Assembly (NCBI RefSeq): GCF_004123835.1
Contig: NZ_MZMU01000002.1
Span: 310,001-374,000, forward strand
Source: Rhizobium leguminosarum
GTDB taxonomy: Bacteria > Pseudomonadota > Alphaproteobacteria > Rhizobiales > Rhizobiaceae
Reading direction: 5' to 3'
Length of the DNA: 64,000 bases
The notes under the pieces were generated by a model, which did not search any database, was not told the origin of the DNA, and was given only the letters and a program-made list of their open reading frames with translations. A program made the position numbers and the translations under genes. This document shows positions 8,713 through 17,616 of the stretch, piece after piece; position 1 is the stretch's first letter, and each line of letters begins with the position of its first letter.

Positions 8713-9548
8713 CAGTGCTCCTCCGATCCGCCCATCGCCTCGATCAGCGAACGGGACGCCTTTTCGCAGGCCTGCCGATATTGTTCCGAGGTTCGATAAT
8801 GCGAATCCCGCTCGAGGCTGGTGGTCAGCGGAAAATCGGCATGCACGCGGCCGGGTCTCGCCTTCATCACCACGATCCGGTTCGAGAGATAAGCGGATTC
8901 GAAGACCGAATGCGTCACGAAGATCACCGTAATCCCGGTCGTCTTCCACAGCCGCAGTACGTCGTCGTTGAGCTTCTGGCGGGTGATCTCGTCGAGCGCG
9001 GCAAAAGGCTCGTCCATCAGCAGCAGCTTCGGCTCTGTCACCAGCGCGCGGGCGATCGACACGCGCATCTTCATGCCCCCGGAGAGTTCGCGCGGATAGG
9101 CATCGGCGAAATCCTGAAGATTGACGGTCGCCAGCGCTTCGGTGATCCGGTCGCGGGCTTCCGCCTTGGAGATCCCGCGCAGTTTCAGCGGCAGGTAGAC
9201 GTTGCCGAAAACGGTCTTCCACGGCATCAGCGTCGGCTCCTGGAAGACGAAGCCGATATCGCCTTCAGGCAGGCCCTTCGAATTGATGCGTGAACTTGGC
9301 CAGTCGATCTTGCCCGCGGTGATGTCGCCAAGGCCTGCGATGATGCGCAGCGCCGTGGACTTGCCGCAGCCGGAGGGGCCAAGCAGGCTGATGAATTCGC
9401 CGCTTTCGACCGTCAGCGACATGCCCGAAAGCGCTGTCGTGCCGCTGGAAAAGACCTTCGACACCGACTGCATGACGACCAGTGGCCGCTTTCTCGCCTC
9501 CTTGGAAGGCGCCGCCTTGGTTTCGGCTAGGGACATTTTCTCGCTCAT
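8712..9548 (-). CDS. ABC transporter ATP-binding protein, NitT/TauT/ThiZ type
   Basis: 278 residues. Walker A GPSGCGKST, Q-loop FVFQEPTLMPW, signature LSGGMKMRVSIARAL, Walker B LLLMDEPFAALDE and the switch His in VIFVTHSVFE are all intact. The ELSGGMKMRVS form of the signature and the FVFQ(E/D)xxLMPW loop are typical of the SsuB/TauB/ThiZ subgroup. It powers the transporter with the neighbouring permease and binding protein. A 55-base spacer separates it from the binding-protein gene upstream. Confidence 0.96.
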   Translation of the reverse strand: MSEKMSLAETKAAPSKEARKRPLVVMQSVSKVFSSGTTALSGMSLTVESGEFISLLGPSGCGKSTALRIIAGLGDITAGKIDWPSSRINSKGLPEGDIGFVFQEPTLMPWKTVFGNVYLPLKLRGISKAEARDRITEALATVNLQDFADAYPRELSGGMKMRVSIARALVTEPKLLLMDEPFAALDEITRQKLNDDVLRLWKTTGITVIFVTHSVFESAYLSNRIVVMKARPGRVHADFPLTTSLERDSHYRTSEQYRQACEKASRSLIEAMGGSEEH

Positions 9549-9603
9549 TTATCGAAGGAGTGCGGTCCGCCGCCAGACGAGCGGCGGACCTGGCCTGGGA
9601 GGC

Positions 9604-10620
9604 TTATTTCTTCAGCGCCATTCCGGTGCCCTTGCAGACGAACTTCGTCGTGAAGGCCTTGGTATAGTCGGTGTCGGTCTTGAAGACCTTGATAGCGGTC
9701 ATCTCGTCGAAGAACTTCTTGTAATGGGCGTCGGTGATGCAGCCGATGCCCTTGTCCAGGCTGTCGCCGGATTCGATGATGCCGTATTCCTTCATCTTGG
9801 TGACCGAATAGGCGATCTGGCCGTCCGTTATTTCAGGATTGTCCTTCTTGATCAGCGCGTTCGCCTTGGTGTTGTCGCCGTAGAGGTAATTGTACCAGCC
9901 CTCGATCGAGGCATCGACAAAGCGCTGCACGACATCGGGCTTGCCATCGATCATCGCCTGCGTTGTCGTGATCATCGTCGAATAGGGTGAGTAGCCGTTG
10001 TCGGCGAGCAGGAAGACCTTTGGCTCGAAGCCTGCCTGCTTCTGGATCTCGTAGGGTTCGGAGGTCAGGTATCCCTGCTGGGCAGACTCCTTGTCTGCGA
10101 GGAAGGGGGCGGGACTGAAGTTATAGGGCTTGTACTGCTCGTCCTTGAAGCCTTTGAAGTTGGCTTTCATCCATTCGAAATAGGTGAGGTAGCCGTCCTT
10201 GCTGAGGAACAGCGTTTTCAGCTTGGCGAGATCCTCGAACTTGTCGACGCCGTTATCCGGATGGGCGATCAGTACCTGTGGATCCTTTTGGAAGATCGCG
10301 GCCACATCGACCAGCGGAATGCCCTGCTCGACGGCGGATATTTCTCCCTGAGGACCGCCCATGTAGAAATCGAGCTTGCCGGAGATCAGCAGCGCGCTGT
10401 TTGCAGCATTCGGGCCGCCCTGGACGATGGTGACGTCGAGGCCGTATTTTGCATAGGTACCGTCGGCAACGGCTTGGTAGAAGCCGCCATGTTCCGCCTG
10501 GGCAAGCCAGTTCGTCCCGTAGCTCACCTTATCGAGGGCAAGCGCCGGCGAGGCGGCGGCAAGCATCGAGGCAAGGCCGAGGCAGCTCAGAAATTGCATC
10601 TTCGTCTGTGCTTTCAACAT
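9604..10620 (-). CDS. ABC transporter substrate-binding protein, NMT1/THI5-like
   Basis: 338 residues from the ATG at 10620. Signal peptide at residues 1-28 (MQFLSCLGLASMLAAASPALA). The mature start VSYGTNWLAQAEHGGFYQAV and the later GGPNAANSALLISGKLDFYM are typical of the NMT1/THI5-like family, including ThiY, which binds aminopyrimidines related to the thiamin pyrimidine. It should capture the substrate in the periplasm for the permease and ATPase downstream. A thiamin-salvage role is not supported by other thi genes here; a catabolic role is more likely given the deaminase and oxidase in the same operon. Confidence 0.93.
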   Translation of the reverse strand: MLKAQTKMQFLSCLGLASMLAAASPALALDKVSYGTNWLAQAEHGGFYQAVADGTYAKYGLDVTIVQGGPNAANSALLISGKLDFYMGGPQGEISAVEQGIPLVDVAAIFQKDPQVLIAHPDNGVDKFEDLAKLKTLFLSKDGYLTYFEWMKANFKGFKDEQYKPYNFSPAPFLADKESAQQGYLTSEPYEIQKQAGFEPKVFLLADNGYSPYSTMITTTQAMIDGKPDVVQRFVDASIEGWYNYLYGDNTKANALIKKDNPEITDGQIAYSVTKMKEYGIIESGDSLDKGIGCITDAHYKKFFDEMTAIKVFKTDTDYTKAFTTKFVCKGTGMALKK

Positions 10621-10803
10621 GGTCGGCAGTTCCCCTTTTTGACCGAGGGAGGCCTTGGTCGGCCTCCTTTTGAGGGAATTTGAGCCATTGCCATGCGCTT
10701 TGAAAAGCATCAAAATTCGTGCGCATTGATGCCTTTTCGGCATCTGTCGGAAAGCTGAAGATAATTTGTGCGCCCTGCGCAAAATTTATGCATCGGAGAG
10801 ACC
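10621..10803. promoter_or_regulatory. Divergent promoter region with probable LysR operator
   Basis: 183 bases between the binding-protein gene and the divergent LysR gene. An inverted pair GAAAAGCATC (10702-10711) and GATGCCTTTTC (10728-10738) spans the middle, and GATGCC-TTTTC-GGCATC (10728-10744) forms a second dyad. The first arm with its right flank (10702-10726) is repeated almost exactly in front of the creatininase gene at 12611-12633. A dyad of this size between a LysR gene and its target is what the family normally uses. The LysR protein at 10804 is the natural candidate to bind. Confidence 0.65.
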
Positions 10804-11793
10804 ATGCTGCACTCCAGACGCCTTCTTTACATCAACGAGATCGCCCGTTGCGGTTCGATCCGCAAGGCGGCGGCGCGCCTCAATGTTGCGTCTTCGGCGG
10901 TCAACAGGCAGATTTTGGCGCTGGAGGAGGAGATCGGGGCGCCGCTTTTCGAGCGGCTGCCGCGTGGCTTGCGGCTGACGGCTGCCGGCGAACTCTGCAT
11001 CGAGCATATTCGCGACGTGCTGAAGAATTACGAGCGCCTGGAGGGGCGCATCCGCAGCCTCAAGATGCAGCAGGCGGGCAAGGTACGCATGGTGACGACC
11101 GTTGGGCTTGCCGCCGGGCCGCTGCCCGAAATCATCGCGCGCTTTCTTTCAGAGCATCCGCGCGTCTTCGTCCAGCTGCGCAACGATACCGGCGGCACGA
11201 CGGCCAGCCCCGTTGTATCAGGCGAAGTGGATATCGGTCTCGGCTTCAACATCCCCGCCACGCCCGGCATCCGCACGCTCGGAAATTTCGATATCCCGAT
11301 CGGTGTCGTGCTGCCGCCGGGGCATCACCTGATTGGTCCCGGGCCGATCAACCTCGCCGATGTCACCCAGGAAAAACTGGTTCTGGCGCAGCCGGGCACC
11401 AGCCTGCGCGAAGTGATCAACCTTGCTTTTGCGCGCCTGCCCATCTCGGTCGAGCCGGTGCTGGAAACCAATGCATCGGAGATGCTGAAGCAGCTCGTCA
11501 AATGCGGCACCGGGCTGACGCTGCTCAATCCGCTCGACGTCATCACCGAATGCCGGCGCGGTGAGCTCGTCTTCCGGCCGATCGCCGAGCCGCATGCACG
11601 TTACCAGCAGATGAAGCTGTTTGCGCGCGCCCGCGCGCCCCTCGACGCGGCCACCAGCCTTTTCGTCGAATATCTGCTCGCCGAACTGCTCGGCCTGGTG
11701 CAGGAATTGCAGGCCAAGGGTCATATCCCACCGGATGTGAAACCCGTGGCTGAACCTATTTCACATAGAGATTCGAAAGCGGATAGGCCTTGA
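10804..11793 (+). CDS. LysR family transcriptional regulator of the heterocycle-uptake operon
   Basis: 329 residues from the ATG at 10804, preceded by GGAGAG. The N-terminal winged HTH (YINEIARCGSIRKAAARLNV, then AVNRQILALEEEIGAPLFER) is followed by a two-lobed effector domain starting near GKVRMVTTVGLAAGPLPEII. It is divergent from the ABC/deaminase operon and ends convergently inside the creatininase gene, overlapping it by 38 bases. The matching dyads in front of both targets suggest it controls both. The inducer is unknown, perhaps the imported compound. Confidence 0.94.
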   Translation: MLHSRRLLYINEIARCGSIRKAAARLNVASSAVNRQILALEEEIGAPLFERLPRGLRLTAAGELCIEHIRDVLKNYERLEGRIRSLKMQQAGKVRMVTTVGLAAGPLPEIIARFLSEHPRVFVQLRNDTGGTTASPVVSGEVDIGLGFNIPATPGIRTLGNFDIPIGVVLPPGHHLIGPGPINLADVTQEKLVLAQPGTSLREVINLAFARLPISVEPVLETNASEMLKQLVKCGTGLTLLNPLDVITECRRGELVFRPIAEPHARYQQMKLFARARAPLDAATSLFVEYLLAELLGLVQELQAKGHIPPDVKPVAEPISHRDSKADRP

Positions 11794-12553
11794 GATCCTG
11801 GAGCAGCTCGACGAACCCCTTGACCTGATGGCGGCAGATCGCCTCGCCCTTTTCGGCTGTGGCGATCGAGGCATCGCCGACCACGCCGAGGGGATTGAGG
11901 TCGTGCGCGATCCAGGCCAGCGAATGCGGCGGCAGAGGCTGAAGATATTTGGATTGCTCCCGCATCCTTTCGGCCTTCGAGGCGAAGTTTTGAGCCTTGT
12001 CCATCCGCACCAGCTCGGGGCGGAAGTGCAGCATCAATGACGTCTCGACATCGCCGCCGTGGATGCCGTATTTGCTCTCGTGATCGCTGACCATGCCTTC
12101 CGGATGACCGAAACGGCCCCATTGCGTGGAGACCACTGCCATTTGATGGCGCACGCGCAGTTCGCGCGCGACGATGCTCATGATGTCGACATTGCCGCCG
12201 TGGGAATTGACGATCACCATCTTCCGCACGCCGGCTTCGGCAACCTTTGCGCCAATCGCCGTCCAGACGGGGATGAGCAGCTCGGCACTGAGCGACAGCG
12301 TGCCGGGGCCGTGGATGTGTTCGTTGGCCTTGCCGATCTCCTGTGTCGGAAGGACCAGCATGTCCAGATCCTCCGGCCGCTGCCTCTTCAGCTCCGCCAG
12401 CATGCCGGTCGCGATGGCGACATCCGTTGCGATCGGCAGATGCGGGCCGTGCTGTTCCGTCGAGGCGATGGGCAGAACGGCAATCGTGGTCTCGGGGGAG
12501 AGGCCGGCAAAATCATATGTATTGAGCTCGTTCCAGTAAAACGGCCTGGGCAT
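11756..12553 (-). CDS. Creatininase-family amide hydrolase
   Basis: 265 residues from the ATG at 12553 with an AAGGGGAAG ribosome site. The family signature is clear: AVLPIASTEQHGPHLPIATD, with the Glu/His metal ligands, then VIVNSHGGNVD and the HGGDVETSLML segment late in the protein. Relatives are creatinine amidohydrolase, the mycofactocin peptidase MftE and the FAPy deformylase ArfB. These open or cut amide bonds in small cyclic or formylated compounds. ArfB acts on a formamido-pyrimidine, which fits the pyrimidine theme of the neighbours. The exact substrate is unknown. It shares a promoter motif with the transporter operon. Confidence 0.92.
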   Translation of the reverse strand: MPRPFYWNELNTYDFAGLSPETTIAVLPIASTEQHGPHLPIATDVAIATGMLAELKRQRPEDLDMLVLPTQEIGKANEHIHGPGTLSLSAELLIPVWTAIGAKVAEAGVRKMVIVNSHGGNVDIMSIVARELRVRHQMAVVSTQWGRFGHPEGMVSDHESKYGIHGGDVETSLMLHFRPELVRMDKAQNFASKAERMREQSKYLQPLPPHSLAWIAHDLNPLGVVGDASIATAEKGEAICRHQVKGFVELLQDLKAYPLSNLYVK

Positions 12554-12610
12554 GCGGTCTTCCCCTTTCGTCACCTGCTTCGATAGGGAGTAGGGAATAA
12601 TGATGAGCCC

Positions 12611-12633
12611 GAAAAGCATCATTTTTTGCGCAT
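12611..12633 (-). promoter_or_regulatory. Operator-like motif shared with the transporter promoter
   Basis: The word GAAAAGCATCA, then a T-rich stretch, then GCGCAT matches the block at 10702-10726 nearly base for base, in the same orientation relative to its target gene. It starts 58 bases upstream of the creatininase start codon; the other copy starts 82 bases upstream of the binding-protein start codon. This suggests a common regulator, most likely the LysR protein at 10804. Confidence 0.6.
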
Positions 12634-12845
12634 GGCGCTGCTTTTTTTCGCGCGCATCGTCGGGCGTTACTCCGGCGACGCTTCCGGGTCCAAGGCAACG
12701 TCATTGAAGTAGTGGCTCGGGGAATTCATGAGCCAGATCGATAACCGTATGCAACGGAAGGGGTCTAATCAGGCGGCGGAGTTGCACTACCTCAGCAGAC
12801 GGCGTTGACGCGCGCCCATGTCCAACGAGCAAAGTGGAACAGTTC

Positions 12846-13481
12846 ATGCCAAGCCAGATACAACTGGAACTTTCCCGTCGAGATCTACTTATCTCGTCGG
12901 CCGCAACGATTGCGGTCACCGGAGCCGTCGCGCCCGCGGCGGCACAGTCCCCAGGAAATGACATGGCCTATACATCCAAAGTTTCCTTCGCGGTTAACGG
13001 TGAGAAGCGCGATCTCGAGGTCGACAACAGAACGTCGCTGCTCGACGCGTTGCGCGAGCACCTGCATCTCACAGGCACGAAGAAGGGATGCGACCACGGC
13101 CAATGCGGTGCATGCACCGTCATGGTCGACGGCCACCGCATCAATTCCTGCCTGACGCTGGCGGTCATGCACGAAGGCGATCACATCACCACGATCGAGG
13201 GCCTCGGCCAGCCTGAAAACCTTCATCCGATGCAGGCGGCCTTCGTCAAGCATGACGGCTTCCAGTGCGGCTACTGCACGCCGGGACAGATCTGTTCCTC
13301 CGTGGCGGTGCTCGAGGAGATCAAGGCGAACATACCGAGCCACGTCACCGGCGATCTTACGGCCGAGGCGGCCGTCACTGCGGCCGAGATCCGCGAACGC
13401 ATGAGCGGCAATATCTGTCGATGCGGCGCCTATTCCAACATTGTCGATGCCATTTCGGAAGTCGCGGGGATTAAAGCATGA
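12846..13481 (+). CDS. paoA: Aldehyde oxidoreductase 2Fe-2S subunit (PaoA-like)
   Basis: 211 residues from the ATG at 12846; a GTG four codons earlier is possible. A Tat signal ([15 protein letters not shown]) near residue 15 indicates folding in the cytoplasm and export to the periplasm. Two 2Fe-2S clusters are evident: the ferredoxin-type set [16 protein letters not shown]...C and the C-terminal set CGYCTPGQ...CRCG. This is the small subunit of the xanthine-oxidase family, closest in layout to E. coli PaoA (YagT). It passes electrons from the molybdenum centre of PaoC to the FAD of PaoB. It is first in a five-gene operon. Confidence 0.95.
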   Translation: MPSQIQLELSRRDLLISSAATIAVTGAVAPAAAQSPGNDMAYTSKVSFAVNGEKRDLEVDNRTSLLDALREHLHLTGTKKGCDHGQCGACTVMVDGHRINSCLTLAVMHEGDHITTIEGLGQPENLHPMQAAFVKHDGFQCGYCTPGQICSSVAVLEEIKANIPSHVTGDLTAEAAVTAAEIRERMSGNICRCGAYSNIVDAISEVAGIKA

Positions 13482-14428
13482 GAGCCTTCACCTATGAACG
13501 TGCCTCATCTGTCGAGGCTGCGGCCAAAGCAGCCGCCTCAAATCCTGAAACCAAGTTCATCGCCGGCGGCACCAACCTCCTCGACCTGATGAAGCTCGAG
13601 ATCGAAACGCCAACGCATCTGATCGATGTCAACGGTGTCGGCCTCGACAAGATCGAACCCACGCCGGAGGGTGGGCTACGCATCGGCGCCCTGGTCCGCA
13701 ACACCGATCTTGCAGCTCACGAAACCGTTCGCCGCGACTACGGCCTGATCTCCAGGGCGCTTGTCGCGGGCGCCTCCGGGCAACTGCGCAACAAGGCGAC
13801 GACGGCCGGCAATCTTCTGCAGCGCACGCGCTGTCCCTATTTCTATGATCCGAACCAGCCGTGCAACAAGCGGCAGCCGGGCAGCGGCTGTTCCGCCATC
13901 GGCGGCTTCAGCCGCCAGCATGCCGTCGTAGGCACCAGCGAAGCTTGTATCGCCACTCATCCGAGTGACATGGCGATCGCCATGCGGGCGCTTGATGCTG
14001 TTGTGGAAACGGTCAAGGCCGACGGCAGTCGTCGCGCGATTGCGATCGCCGACTTTCATCGGTTGCCCGGCGACACGCCTGATATCGAAACCGTTCTCGA
14101 GCGCGGCGAGTTCATCACGGCGGTCCTGCTGCCGCCCCCGATCGGCGGCAAGCACATCTATCGCAAGGTGCGAGACCGCGCCTCCTACGCCTTCGCACTC
14201 GTCTCGATCGGAGCCGTGATCCAGCCGGATGGCACAGGACGTGTCGCCGTCGGCGGCATCGCCCATAAGCCATGGCGCATCGAGGCAGCCGAAGCCGAGC
14301 TGCCGAAGGGCGCGCGGGCGGCGGCAGGCGTCCTTCTTGCCGACGCCCGTCCGACCGAACAGAACCGTTTCAAGGTGGACCTCGTCGAGCGCACGCTCGG
14401 CGCGGTCATTGCCGAAGCAAGGGGTTGA
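13478..14428 (+). CDS. paoB: Aldehyde oxidoreductase FAD subunit (PaoB-like)
   Basis: 316 residues, close to E. coli PaoB (318). The start overlaps the paoA stop (ATGA). FAD-binding motifs of the CO-dehydrogenase flavoprotein family are present: [15 protein letters not shown] and [16 protein letters not shown]. Unlike xanthine dehydrogenase it contains an insertion rich in cysteine (CPYFYDP, PCNKR, SGCSA), which in E. coli PaoB binds an extra 4Fe-4S cluster. It transfers electrons from the iron-sulfur subunit to an acceptor. It has no signal of its own and would be exported with PaoA. Confidence 0.95.
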   Translation: MRAFTYERASSVEAAAKAAASNPETKFIAGGTNLLDLMKLEIETPTHLIDVNGVGLDKIEPTPEGGLRIGALVRNTDLAAHETVRRDYGLISRALVAGASGQLRNKATTAGNLLQRTRCPYFYDPNQPCNKRQPGSGCSAIGGFSRQHAVVGTSEACIATHPSDMAIAMRALDAVVETVKADGSRRAIAIADFHRLPGDTPDIETVLERGEFITAVLLPPPIGGKHIYRKVRDRASYAFALVSIGAVIQPDGTGRVAVGGIAHKPWRIEAAEAELPKGARAAAGVLLADARPTEQNRFKVDLVERTLGAVIAEARG

Positions 14429-14431
14429 GCC

Positions 14432-16630
14432 ATGCAGTTCGATACGCCAGCGACAACCAACCCGATCGACAATCTGAAGATCGTCGGCCAGCCGATCCAC
14501 CGCATCGACGGTCAGCTCAAGACGACCGGCCGCGCGATGTACGCCTATGAGTGGCACGATCCGAATATGCGCTACGCCTATGGTTATCCGGTCGGCGCGG
14601 CCATCGCCAAGGGCCGCATCACGTCCATGGACGTTTCCGCCGCCAAAAAGGCTCCGGGTGTGCTTGCCGTTGTGACGACGCTCGACATCGGCGAGCGGAA
14701 GAAGGGCAAGTTCAACACCGCCAAGCTTTTCGGTGGCGACGAGGTTCAGCACTATCACCAGGCAATCGCGGTCGTCGTCGCCGAGACCTTCGAGCAGGCG
14801 CGCGCCGCAGCCTCCCTGGTCAAGGTCGACTATACCGAAGAAAAGGGTGCATTCGACCTCGGCCAGGCAAAGGATTCAGCCGTCAAGCCGGATGATTCGC
14901 AACAGCCCGATACCGCGGTCGGCGACTTCGAGGCTGCCTTCAGATCAGCTCCCGTCACTGTTGACGCGTCTTACACGACACCCGACCAGTCGCATGCGAT
15001 GATGGAGCCGCACGCATCGATCGCAGCCTGGAACGGCGACGAAGTGACCGTCTGGACCTCCAGCCAGATGATCGACTGGTGGCGCTCCGACCTTGCCACG
15101 ACGCTCGACATCGACAAGGAGAAGATCCACCTCATGTCGCCCTTCATCGGCGGCGGCTTCGGCGGCAAGCTGTTCCTGCGGGCGGATGCCGTGCTGGCCG
15201 TTGTCGGCGCGCGTGCGGTAAAGCGGCCCGTCAAAGTCGCCTTGCCCCGCCCGTTCATGATGAACAACACCACCCACCGGCCGGCAACGATCCAGCGGAT
15301 CCGCATTGGAACTGAGCGTGACGGCAAGATCACCGCCATTGCCCACGAAAGCTGGTCCGGCGACCTTCCGGGCGGCGGACTGGAGACCGCCGTCAACCAA
15401 ACGCGGCTCCTCTATGCGGGTGCAAACCGCATGACCACGATGCGGCTGGCGACGCTCAACCTCCCGGAGGGCAATGCCATGCGCGCTCCGGGCGAAGCCC
15501 CTGGACTGATGGCGCTCGAAATCGCCATCGACGAGATTGCGGAAAAAGTTGGGATCGATCCTGTGCAGTTTCGGATCGTCAACGACACCCAGGTCGATCC
15601 GGAGAAGCCGCAGCGGCCTTTTTCCCAGCGCAATCTCATCGGCTGCCTCACGCTCGGTGCGGAGCGGTTTGGCTGGCGTGAAAGAGGAAGGCCGGGTTCC
15701 AGGCGAGACGGCAACTGGCTGGTCGGCATGGGCGTCGCCGTCGCCTTCCGCAACAACCTCGTCCTTCCCTCCGGAGCGCGGGTAAAGCTCGACCGGGAAG
15801 GCGTCGTGACGGTCGAAACCGACATGACCGACATCGGGACGGGCAGCTACACGATCATCGCCCAGACGGCCGCCGAGATGATGGGAGTTACGATCGACAA
15901 GGTCGCCGTCCAACTCGGCGACTCGCGTTTTCCGGTTTCTGCGGGTTCCGGCGGACAGTTCGGTGCGAACTCTTCCACGTCCGGTGTCTATGCAGCCTGT
16001 GTCAAGCTGCGTGAGGCCATTGCCAAGAAGCTCGGCTTCAACTCCGAAGACATCGTCTTCGAGAATGGCGAGGTCCGCTCGGGCAATCGTTCGGTGCCTC
16101 TTGCCGAGGCCGCCGGTCCGGATGGTCTTGTCGGCGAAGATACCATCAAGTGGGGTGAGCTTACCGAAACGCATCAGCAATCGACATTCGGAGCGCACTT
16201 CGTGGAGGTTGGCGTCGACATTGCCACAGGAGAAAGCCGCATTCGCAGGATGCTCGCAGTCTGCGCGGCAGGTCGGATCCTCAACCCGATCACCGCCCGC
16301 AGCCAGGTCATCGGCGCGATGACGATGGGGGCCGGCGGCGCGCTGTCCGAGGAATTGGCGGTCGACACCCGCCGCGGCTTCTTCGTCAACCACGATCTCG
16401 CCAGCTACGAAGTGGCGGTGCATGCCGACATTCCGCACCAGGAGGTGATCTTCATGGACGAGACCGATCCGATGTCGTCGCCGATGAAGGCGAAGGGCGT
16501 CGGCGAGCTCGGCCTTTGCGGCGTCGCCGCCGCGATTGCTAACGCCGTCTACAACGCAACCGGCGTCAGGGTTCGGCACTATCCGCTGACGCTTGACAAG
16601 CTCATCGGCGGTTTGCCGGACGTGGCCTGA
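14432..16630 (+). CDS. paoC: Aldehyde oxidoreductase molybdopterin subunit (PaoC-like)
   Basis: 732 residues, the same length as E. coli PaoC (732). The molybdopterin-cytosine-dinucleotide binding pattern of the xanthine-oxidase family is present: FIGGGFGGKLFLRAD, the AMRAPGEAPG loop, and AGSGGQFGANSS. The catalytic Glu is in AKGVGELGL near residue 692. It oxidises aromatic and other aldehydes to acids in the periplasm, presumably as detoxification. It begins 3 bases after paoB. The five-gene set matches the known paoABCD order plus a cofactor cytidylyltransferase. Confidence 0.96.
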   Translation: MQFDTPATTNPIDNLKIVGQPIHRIDGQLKTTGRAMYAYEWHDPNMRYAYGYPVGAAIAKGRITSMDVSAAKKAPGVLAVVTTLDIGERKKGKFNTAKLFGGDEVQHYHQAIAVVVAETFEQARAAASLVKVDYTEEKGAFDLGQAKDSAVKPDDSQQPDTAVGDFEAAFRSAPVTVDASYTTPDQSHAMMEPHASIAAWNGDEVTVWTSSQMIDWWRSDLATTLDIDKEKIHLMSPFIGGGFGGKLFLRADAVLAVVGARAVKRPVKVALPRPFMMNNTTHRPATIQRIRIGTERDGKITAIAHESWSGDLPGGGLETAVNQTRLLYAGANRMTTMRLATLNLPEGNAMRAPGEAPGLMALEIAIDEIAEKVGIDPVQFRIVNDTQVDPEKPQRPFSQRNLIGCLTLGAERFGWRERGRPGSRRDGNWLVGMGVAVAFRNNLVLPSGARVKLDREGVVTVETDMTDIGTGSYTIIAQTAAEMMGVTIDKVAVQLGDSRFPVSAGSGGQFGANSSTSGVYAACVKLREAIAKKLGFNSEDIVFENGEVRSGNRSVPLAEAAGPDGLVGEDTIKWGELTETHQQSTFGAHFVEVGVDIATGESRIRRMLAVCAAGRILNPITARSQVIGAMTMGAGGALSEELAVDTRRGFFVNHDLASYEVAVHADIPHQEVIFMDETDPMSSPMKAKGVGELGLCGVAAAIANAVYNATGVRVRHYPLTLDKLIGGLPDVA

Positions 16631-16686
16631 TGATCTCGACGGCGGTCTCGAAACCGGACCGCCGTCGCTTTCCTGTAGGATTTCCA

Positions 16687-17616
16687 ATGGATCAGACACT
16701 TGCGCCCATCACGGCGCCAATTCCCGTCAGGGCCTCGTCCACCGACGATCCTGCGGAACTGCTTCGCTTCGCGATAGACGCCCATGGTCTTGGCGCGGCG
16801 GCACTTGCCACCCTCGTCGAAATCCGGGGCGGGGCCGCGCGCGCGCTTGGCGCTCATATGGCGGTTGCCGCAGACGGGCGGTTCTGCGGGTATGTCTCCG
16901 GCGGATGCGTCGAGGCCGCCGTCGCTTCCGAAGCGCTTCTGGCAATGGCGGAAGGACGGGACCGCACGGTCAAGTTCGGCGACGGCTCTCCCTTCTTCGA
17001 CATCGTCCTTCCCTGCGGCGGCGGAATCTCAGTTGCAATCCACGTCCTGAAAGATGTCGGAGCTTTGCGGCATGTCCTGGAGCGTCTCGAGCGGCGGCAG
17101 GCAGCCGGCCTTGCCTATTCGCCAGAACATCAGACGCTCGAGCCGGTGGACCCACTGCCACGGGCGTGCTGGCTCGATCGAGATTTCCTGAGCGTCTACC
17201 GCCCCAGCACGCGCGTCGTCCTTTCCGGCCAGACGATCGAAGCGCAGGCCGTCGCACGACTGGCCGAAGCTTCCGGTTACGACGTGATCGTCGGGAGACA
17301 GGGCGAGGGGGGCAGGGTCGCAGCCGACACCATCGATCCCTTCACAGCCGTCGTGCTCCTGCATCATGACCTCGACGCCGAAGCCGCCATTCTCGAGACC
17401 GCACTTCACTCGCCTGGGTTCTACATCGGCGCGCTCGGCAGCACCCGGACGCATCGTCGACGTGTCGAGCGGTTGACAGTCATGGGTTTCAGACGCGACG
17501 ACATCGGTCGTATCAAGGCGCCCATCGGGATGTTCGGCCCGACGCGGGATGCGACCTCGCTCGCCCTGTCGGTTCTGGCTGATATCGCCGCGGCAAGACT
17601 GGTGGCTTATGCGTAA
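16687..17616 (+). CDS. paoD: XdhC-family molybdenum-cofactor chaperone (PaoD-like)
   Basis: 309 residues from the ATG at 16687, which has TAGGA upstream; an alternative ATG at 16630 overlaps the paoC stop. XdhC features are present: an N-terminal domain with ATLVEIRGGAARALGAHMAV and SGGCVEAAVA, and a C-terminal Rossmann-like part with GFYIGALGSTRTHRRRVERL and PIGMFGPTRDATSLALSVLA. Proteins of this family bind the mature molybdenum cofactor, help add the terminal sulfido ligand and insert it into the apo-enzyme. It should serve the PaoC subunit encoded just upstream. Confidence 0.94.
   Translation: MDQTLAPITAPIPVRASSTDDPAELLRFAIDAHGLGAAALATLVEIRGGAARALGAHMAVAADGRFCGYVSGGCVEAAVASEALLAMAEGRDRTVKFGDGSPFFDIVLPCGGGISVAIHVLKDVGALRHVLERLERRQAAGLAYSPEHQTLEPVDPLPRACWLDRDFLSVYRPSTRVVLSGQTIEAQAVARLAEASGYDVIVGRQGEGGRVAADTIDPFTAVVLLHHDLDAEAAILETALHSPGFYIGALGSTRTHRRRVERLTVMGFRRDDIGRIKAPIGMFGPTRDATSLALSVLADIAAARLVAYA

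Noticed and set aside
9604..10620. Thiamin-pyrimidine salvage (ThiXYZ) as role of the ABC transporter
   Set aside because: The binding protein resembles ThiY, but no thi genes accompany it; the deaminase, oxidase and hydrolase point to degradation instead. It cannot be fully excluded.
14945..16699. Long open frame (584 codons) on the minus strand opposite paoC
   Set aside because: It is antisense to a complete PaoC with all catalytic motifs; GC-rich codon use keeps the opposite strand open. The translation has no family features.
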